From Mariprofundales bacterium (GTDB lineage Bacteria; Pseudomonadota; Zetaproteobacteria; Mariprofundales; S012-25): a DNA stretch of 18,485 nucleotides. A program made the position numbers and the translations under genes. The stretch is from the NCBI GenBank assembly GCA_015487905.1, contig WFOX01000065.1, positions 1 through 18,485 of the forward strand, read 5' to 3'. The notes beneath the pieces were generated by a model. That model was not told the DNA's origin and made no database searches. It saw only the letters and a list, made by a program, of their open reading frames with translations. Positions within the stretch are counted from its first letter, which is position 1, and each line of letters opens with the position of its first letter. Shown piece by piece: positions 14,664 through 18,485 of the stretch.

Positions 14664-15536
14664 GTGAGCGAGGAGTTTTTGGATCTCTCTGGTGTGCATG
14701 CGCTTGGCGGGCGGGATTTGCTGGATGAACGCTTTCCGCTTTTGCGCGGGCTTTCGCCGGTGCTTTTGCGCTTGCTCAACTCCGCCACCGAGGAGATGTT
14801 CGTCGCGCGCGGCGTGGATCTGTTTCGCATCGGCGACACCCCAAGCGGGCTTTACTTTTTGGATCAAGGAGCGGTGGAGATCCTGCGGCTCGGCCGCAAG
14901 GGGCTTGAGTGCGCCGATGTGCTCAAGCCGCCCGCCGTGTTCGGTGAGTTCGGCGTTCTGCGCAATGTCGCGCGCACGGCGATCGTGCGCACGCGCACGC
15001 CTTGCCGGCTTTTGCGCGTGGATGCGGGGGCCGTGCATCAAGCCGTGGAGGCCGATGAAGAGCTGCGCGGGCGCTTGGAGGCTTTGCTGGCTGAGCGCAT
15101 GCAAAGGAACTTTTTCGCCACGCATCCCGTGTTCAGCGAAGCGCCTGCCGCCTTTCGCGAGGCCTTTCGCGCGCTGGTCAAGCCCAAGTTTTACCATCGC
15201 GGTGAGGAGGTCTTTGCGCAAGGCGCCCCTGCCAAAGGCGTGTGGTTTGTGCTCTCCGGCACGGCGACTGTGCGTTTTCGCAATCGCGCAGGGGCGGAGA
15301 TCGTCATGGATCTGCGCCGCACGCCCGATGTGCTTGGAGAACTTGCAAGTCGCGATGGCTTCGCTTACCGCGCCACGGCGGCCTTTGATCTGGATCTTTG
15401 GTTCTTGGCGCGCGAACACTTTCGTGAGCTTGCGCGCGCGGATGCGGCCAGCGCGAAGCGCTTGGAGGAGTTCCTCGTGCGCCGTGCACACCGCACGGCC
15501 GCGCGCATCAAAGAGCACTTGGGCGTGCAGCCCTAA
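14664..15536 (+). CDS. Protein with two cyclic-nucleotide-binding domains
   Basis: The 290-residue product has two cNMP-binding (CAP-ED) jelly-roll domains, about residues 40-140 and 165-265. Each has a phosphate-binding-cassette-like segment: FGEFGVLRNVARTAIV in the first and LGELASRDGFAYRATA in the second, both keeping the Gly-Glu and a downstream Arg. Binding of cAMP or cGMP is therefore possible. No helix-turn-helix, kinase, channel or cyclase domain is attached, so how it signals is unknown. GTG 14664 is preferred to GTG 14661 for spacing from GGGGAGG. The stop codon overlaps that of the convergent YggU gene. Confidence 0.85.
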   Translation: MSEEFLDLSGVHALGGRDLLDERFPLLRGLSPVLLRLLNSATEEMFVARGVDLFRIGDTPSGLYFLDQGAVEILRLGRKGLECADVLKPPAVFGEFGVLRNVARTAIVRTRTPCRLLRVDAGAVHQAVEADEELRGRLEALLAERMQRNFFATHPVFSEAPAAFREAFRALVKPKFYHRGEEVFAQGAPAKGVWFVLSGTATVRFRNRAGAEIVMDLRRTPDVLGELASRDGFAYRATAAFDLDLWFLAREHFRELARADAASAKRLEEFLVRRAHRTAARIKEHLGVQP

Positions 15537-15829
15537 AGGAGCGTGCGCAGCTTCTCACCAAGCACCTCTGGATCGCCGCGCACGAAGATCTCTTTGCGGC
15601 GGCCGGTTGCGCCGCGCAAAAGCGCAATCTCGCGCCGAGGCACGCCCAGCGCGTCCGCAAGCCACTTCACAAGCGCCTCATTGGCCTCGCCTTCTTTCGC
15701 ACGCGCACGCACGGCGATCTTAAGCGCCCCACCATGCAGCCCTACCGCGCCTTCGCGCTTGGCCCCCGGCTGCACATGCACGAAGATGCGCACGCCATCG
15801 GCTTCTTTGCGCCATGGGGTTTCCATCAC
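15533..15829 (-). CDS. yggU: YggU/DUF167 family small protein
   Basis: The 98-residue protein belongs to the DUF167 (UPF0235, YggU) family, whose function is unknown. Family features are VHVQPGAKREGAVG near the N-terminus, LKIAVRARAKEGEANEAL in the centre and LLRGATGRRKEIFVRG near the C-terminus. It follows rtcB by 6 nt on the minus strand and is surely cotranscribed with it. GTG 15829 and the adjacent ATG 15826 are both possible; the AAAGGA within the rtcB end is 9 and 12 nt away respectively. Its TAG overlaps the TAA of the convergent cyclic-nucleotide-binding gene. Confidence 0.9.
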   Translation of the reverse strand: MMETPWRKEADGVRIFVHVQPGAKREGAVGLHGGALKIAVRARAKEGEANEALVKWLADALGVPRREIALLRGATGRRKEIFVRGDPEVLGEKLRTLL

Positions 15830-15835
15830 GGCTGC

Positions 15836-17248
<1,413 letters not shown>

Positions 17249-17268
17249 GATTTTCCCCCTTTGTGTTC

Positions 17269-17297
17269 TTTGTAGGGCTTGTTCTGCGCAAGTGCAA
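17269..17297 (-). promoter_or_regulatory. possible sigma70 promoter of rtcB
   Basis: On the minus strand TTGCAC (17297-17292) and TACAAA (17274-17269) are separated by exactly 17 bp (3/6 and 4/6 matches). The start would be near 17262, giving a leader of about 14 nt containing AAAGGGGG. In E. coli rtcB depends on sigma54 and RtcR; no GG-N10-GC sigma54 element was seen in this gap, so control is likely different here. Confidence 0.35.
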
Positions 17298-17375
17298 AGG
17301 GCGGCTTGCTTGCGCATCGGCTCAAAATCGTCTATTGGGAATGCCAACGGCCATGAGGGTCCAAAAGGAGGAGCC

Positions 17376-17543
17376 ATGCTCGTGCTCACGCGCAAGTGCG
17401 GTCAATGCATTCGCATTGGGGAGGCCATTACGATCAAGGTGATTGCCATTCAGCGCGGACAAGTGCGCATCGGTATTGATGCGCCGCGTGAGATTCCCGT
17501 GCATCGCGTAGAACGATTGCAACGCGAGGCGGAGATCAAATGA
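17376..17543 (+). CDS. csrA: Carbon storage regulator CsrA, with CxxC variant
   Basis: CsrA is a small dimeric RNA-binding protein that blocks or enhances translation by binding GGA motifs in mRNA leaders. The 55-residue product (E. coli 61) begins MLVLTRKCGQCIRIGEAI and keeps RNA-contact residues Leu4 and Arg44 (VHR). Unusual is Cys8-Gly-Gln-Cys11, where most homologues have no cysteine; this is a potential metal or disulfide site. ATG 17376 is preceded by AAAAGGAGGAGCC, whose two GGA triplets could be an autoregulatory CsrA site. Divergent from rtcB with 127 nt between; no clear plus-strand promoter was identified there. Confidence 0.95.
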   Translation: MLVLTRKCGQCIRIGEAITIKVIAIQRGQVRIGIDAPREIPVHRVERLQREAEIK

Positions 17544-17546
17544 AAA

Positions 17547-17567
17547 GGCCGGGCGATGCGCCCGGCC
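17547..17567 (-). terminator. Rho-independent terminator, minus strand, possibly bidirectional
   Basis: A perfect 9-bp GC stem, GGCCGGGCG / CGCCCGGCC, has a 3-nt loop. On the minus strand it is followed at once by TTTT (17546-17543), so it should end transcription of the 71-residue gene, whose stop is 35 nt upstream. On the plus strand it comes 4 nt after the csrA stop but is followed by ATCTCCGCTTT, a poor U-tract, so csrA termination there would be incomplete. Confidence 0.85.
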
Positions 17568-17601
17568 ATCTCCGCTTTCACGCGGCTTTGCAAACCCTTG
17601 A

Positions 17602-17817
17602 CTAAGCCGCCCGCACGCCGGCCTGTGCGCAGAGACGCTCGGCCATTTCCGTGAAGGTGCCGATCCCGAGGATTTCGTCTTCCCCGGTGTCGCGATGGCG
17701 AATCACCACATGATCGCCACCGCTCCAGCGCACCTCCACGCGCCTGGCCGCCTCTTCGCCCTCCAGCTCTGCGAGCGCGCTCTTATACGCCTCAATCACG
17801 CGCTCCACATGTTGCAC
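17602..17817 (-). CDS. Uncharacterised 71-residue protein divergent from nadA
   Basis: I do not recognise this 71-residue soluble protein. Residues 1-24 form an amphipathic helix (MQHVERVIEAYKSALAELEG). The middle (VEVRWSGGDHVVIRHRD and DEILGIGTF) looks like short beta strands, and the end is another helix (TEMAERLCAQAGV). No helix-turn-helix, metal motif or membrane span is seen. It is very probably expressed: GTG 17817 has AGGAGG 6 nt upstream, a near-consensus promoter lies at 17872-17844, and a strong terminator follows. It is a single-gene unit transcribed away from nadA, and shares its regulatory DNA with it. Confidence 0.8.
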   Translation of the reverse strand: MQHVERVIEAYKSALAELEGEEAARRVEVRWSGGDHVVIRHRDTGEDEILGIGTFTEMAERLCAQAGVRAA

Positions 17818-17843
17818 GGCGCACCTCCTATCGCTCAGCAGGC

Positions 17844-17872
17844 TTTATAGACCCTTCAATCCCGAGTGTCAA
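17844..17872 (-). promoter_or_regulatory. Near-consensus sigma70 promoter of the 71-residue gene
   Basis: On the minus strand a perfect -35 TTGACA (17872-17867) is followed after exactly 17 bp by -10 TATAAA (17849-17844), a 5/6 match. Transcription would start near 17837, about 8 nt before AGGAGG. The -35 sits in the centre of the inverted repeat CCGAG-N7-CTCGG (17862-17878), which could serve as a repressor operator. It is the best promoter match seen in the window. Confidence 0.8.
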
Positions 17873-17922
17873 ACTCGGTTTCCATGCCGGCCTCATTGAC
17901 AGGCCAAGGCATGGGATTGAGG
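17854..17922 (+). promoter_or_regulatory. Candidate structured RNA leader of nadA: three-way junction with complementary loops
   Basis: Read as plus-strand RNA, the 69 nt form three helices. P1 pairs CTTCAATC (17854-17861) with GATTGAGG (17915-17922), 8 bp including one G-U. P2 is CCGAG/CTCGG (17862-17866, 17874-17878) with loop TGTCAAA. P3 is CCATGCC/GGCATGG (17882-17888, 17908-17914) continued by GGCCT/AGGCC, with a 2-nt AA bulge and loop CATTGAC. The only unpaired junction bases are TTT between P2 and P3. Loop bases GTCAA (17868-17872) and TTGAC (17896-17900) are complementary. The presumed nadA ribosome site GAGG (17919-17922) lies in P1. An outer ATAG/CTAT helix can add 4 bp. No plus-strand promoter upstream was identified, so transcription of the whole element is unproven. 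Confidence 0.6.
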
Positions 17923-17931
17923 CTATCCCGC

Positions 17932-18485
17932 ATGATGGACACGCAGGTTTTGCTCGCGGAGCTCTACGACACCCCAGAACCCACGCTGCTTGCGCGCATC
18001 GCGGCGCTCAAAAAGGAGCTTGGCGCGCGCGTGCTCATCCTCGGCCACCACTACCAGCGCGAGGAAGTGATCCGCTTTGCCGATCACACGGGCGATTCGC
18101 TCAAGCTTGCGCGGCTTGCCGCGCAATCCGAGGCGCCCTTTGTGATCTTTTGCGGCGTGCACTTCATGGCTGAGACCGCCGACATCCTCACGCGCGAGGA
18201 TCAGACCGTGATCCTGCCCGATCCCCAAGCCGGCTGCTCCATGGCCGACATGGCCGATGAGGAACAGGTGCAGCGTTGCTGGCGCGAGCTTGGCGAAGTG
18301 TTGGATGTGGCGGGCGAAGTCGTGCCGATCACCTACATCAACTCCAAGGCCACGCTCAAGGCCTTCTGCGGCGAGCATGGCGGGGTGGTCTGCACCTCCT
18401 CTAACGCACGCAAGGCCTTGGAGTGGGGCTTTGCGCAGCGCCCGAAGGTGCTCTTCTTCCCGGATCGGCACTTGGGCGAGAACAC
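17932..18485 (+). CDS. nadA: Quinolinate synthase, 3' end outside the window
   Basis: NadA is a [4Fe-4S] enzyme that condenses iminoaspartate with dihydroxyacetone phosphate to quinolinate in de novo NAD synthesis. The first 184 codons are visible: LILGHHYQREEVIRFAD, TGDSLKLARLAA, IFCGVHFMAETADIL, LPDPQAGCSMADM with the first cluster Cys, TYINSKATLKAFCG, VCTSSNA and FFPDRHLGEN. The C-terminal part, with the last cluster Cys, is outside the window. ATG 17932 has GAGG 9 nt upstream; ATG 17935 is the alternative. That GAGG is the 3' strand of P1 in the preceding three-way junction, so folding would hide it. Confidence 0.95.
   Translation, partial: MMDTQVLLAELYDTPEPTLLARIAALKKELGARVLILGHHYQREEVIRFADHTGDSLKLARLAAQSEAPFVIFCGVHFMAETADILTREDQTVILPDPQAGCSMADMADEEQVQRCWRELGEVLDVAGEVVPITYINSKATLKAFCGEHGGVVCTSSNARKALEWGFAQRPKVLFFPDRHLGEN

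Noticed and set aside
17249..17375. Sigma54 promoter for rtcB, as in E. coli
   Set aside because: A TGGCAT-like word on the minus strand lacks the GC element at the required 10-nt spacing.
17393..17401. AAGTGCGGT, identical to the Haemophilus DNA uptake core
   Set aside because: I noticed only this one copy, and it encodes conserved-frame residues of csrA; a real uptake sequence would be abundant.
17896..17901. Plus-strand TTGACA as the nadA -35
   Set aside because: No sequence resembling TATAAT lies 16-18 bp downstream (GAGGCT at 17 bp), and the start would fall at the nadA ATG. Kept only as an alternative within a finding.
17882..17914. P3 hairpin as an intrinsic terminator before nadA
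   Set aside because: The stem is followed by GATTGAGG, with no U-tract on the plus strand, and an AA bulge interrupts it.
17854..17922. Known NAD-I, NAD-II or purine riboswitch
   Set aside because: The NAD-I repeated domain motifs and the purine junction consensus are not seen; the junctions here are almost empty. Only the overall layout is shared, so no known class is claimed.

Overview
The window is GC-rich, densely packed bacterial chromosome carrying core metabolism and envelope genes. There are no insertion sequences, phage genes or CRISPR arrays. The gene set (biosynthetic arginine decarboxylase SpeA, PdxB, the LpoA-RsmI-YraN-SIS-DolP block, split heptose genes) points to a Gammaproteobacterium or a deep relative such as Acidithiobacillia; the exact lineage cannot be fixed by eye. 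Leu codon CTT and the word CTTGCG look unusually common for such GC-rich DNA.

Layout. 1-251: three tRNAs (Pro-UGG, cut by the window edge; Arg-UCU; His-GUG). 329-3699 (+): rpsP, rimM, trmD, then speA where rplS normally sits. 3593-5455 (-): lpoA, whose 3' end overlaps speA by 107 bp. 5454-10452 (+): a tightly overlapping run rsmI, yraN, gmhA, a deoxyhypusine-synthase-like gene, a tiny membrane ORF, dolP, hldC, pdxB. This merges the classical yraL-yraP neighbourhood with ADP-heptose (LPS core) genes. 10522-15536 (+): an OmpA-family periplasmic coiled-coil protein, a conserved 69-residue protein, a YihY/BrkB membrane protein, an M24 peptidase and a double cyclic-nucleotide-binding protein. 17248-15533 (-): rtcB then a YggU/DUF167 gene. 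17376-17543 (+): csrA, unusual in carrying a CxxC. 17817-17602 (-): an unrecognised 71-residue gene with the best sigma70-type promoter in the window. 17932 to the end (+): nadA, cut by the window edge.

The most striking non-coding signal lies between the 71-residue gene and nadA. A 69-nt stretch can fold into a three-way junction with almost no unpaired junction bases. It has two 7-nt hairpin loops complementary over 5 nt, and a closing helix that contains the putative nadA ribosome-binding site. This is the geometry of a translational riboswitch or similar cis-regulatory RNA. The same DNA also holds a consensus promoter for the opposite gene, so a DNA-level operator is the main alternative.

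Spacing is extremely tight throughout: most starts and stops overlap, lpoA and rsmI share start-codon bases, and no stretch of 300 bases lacks a gene.
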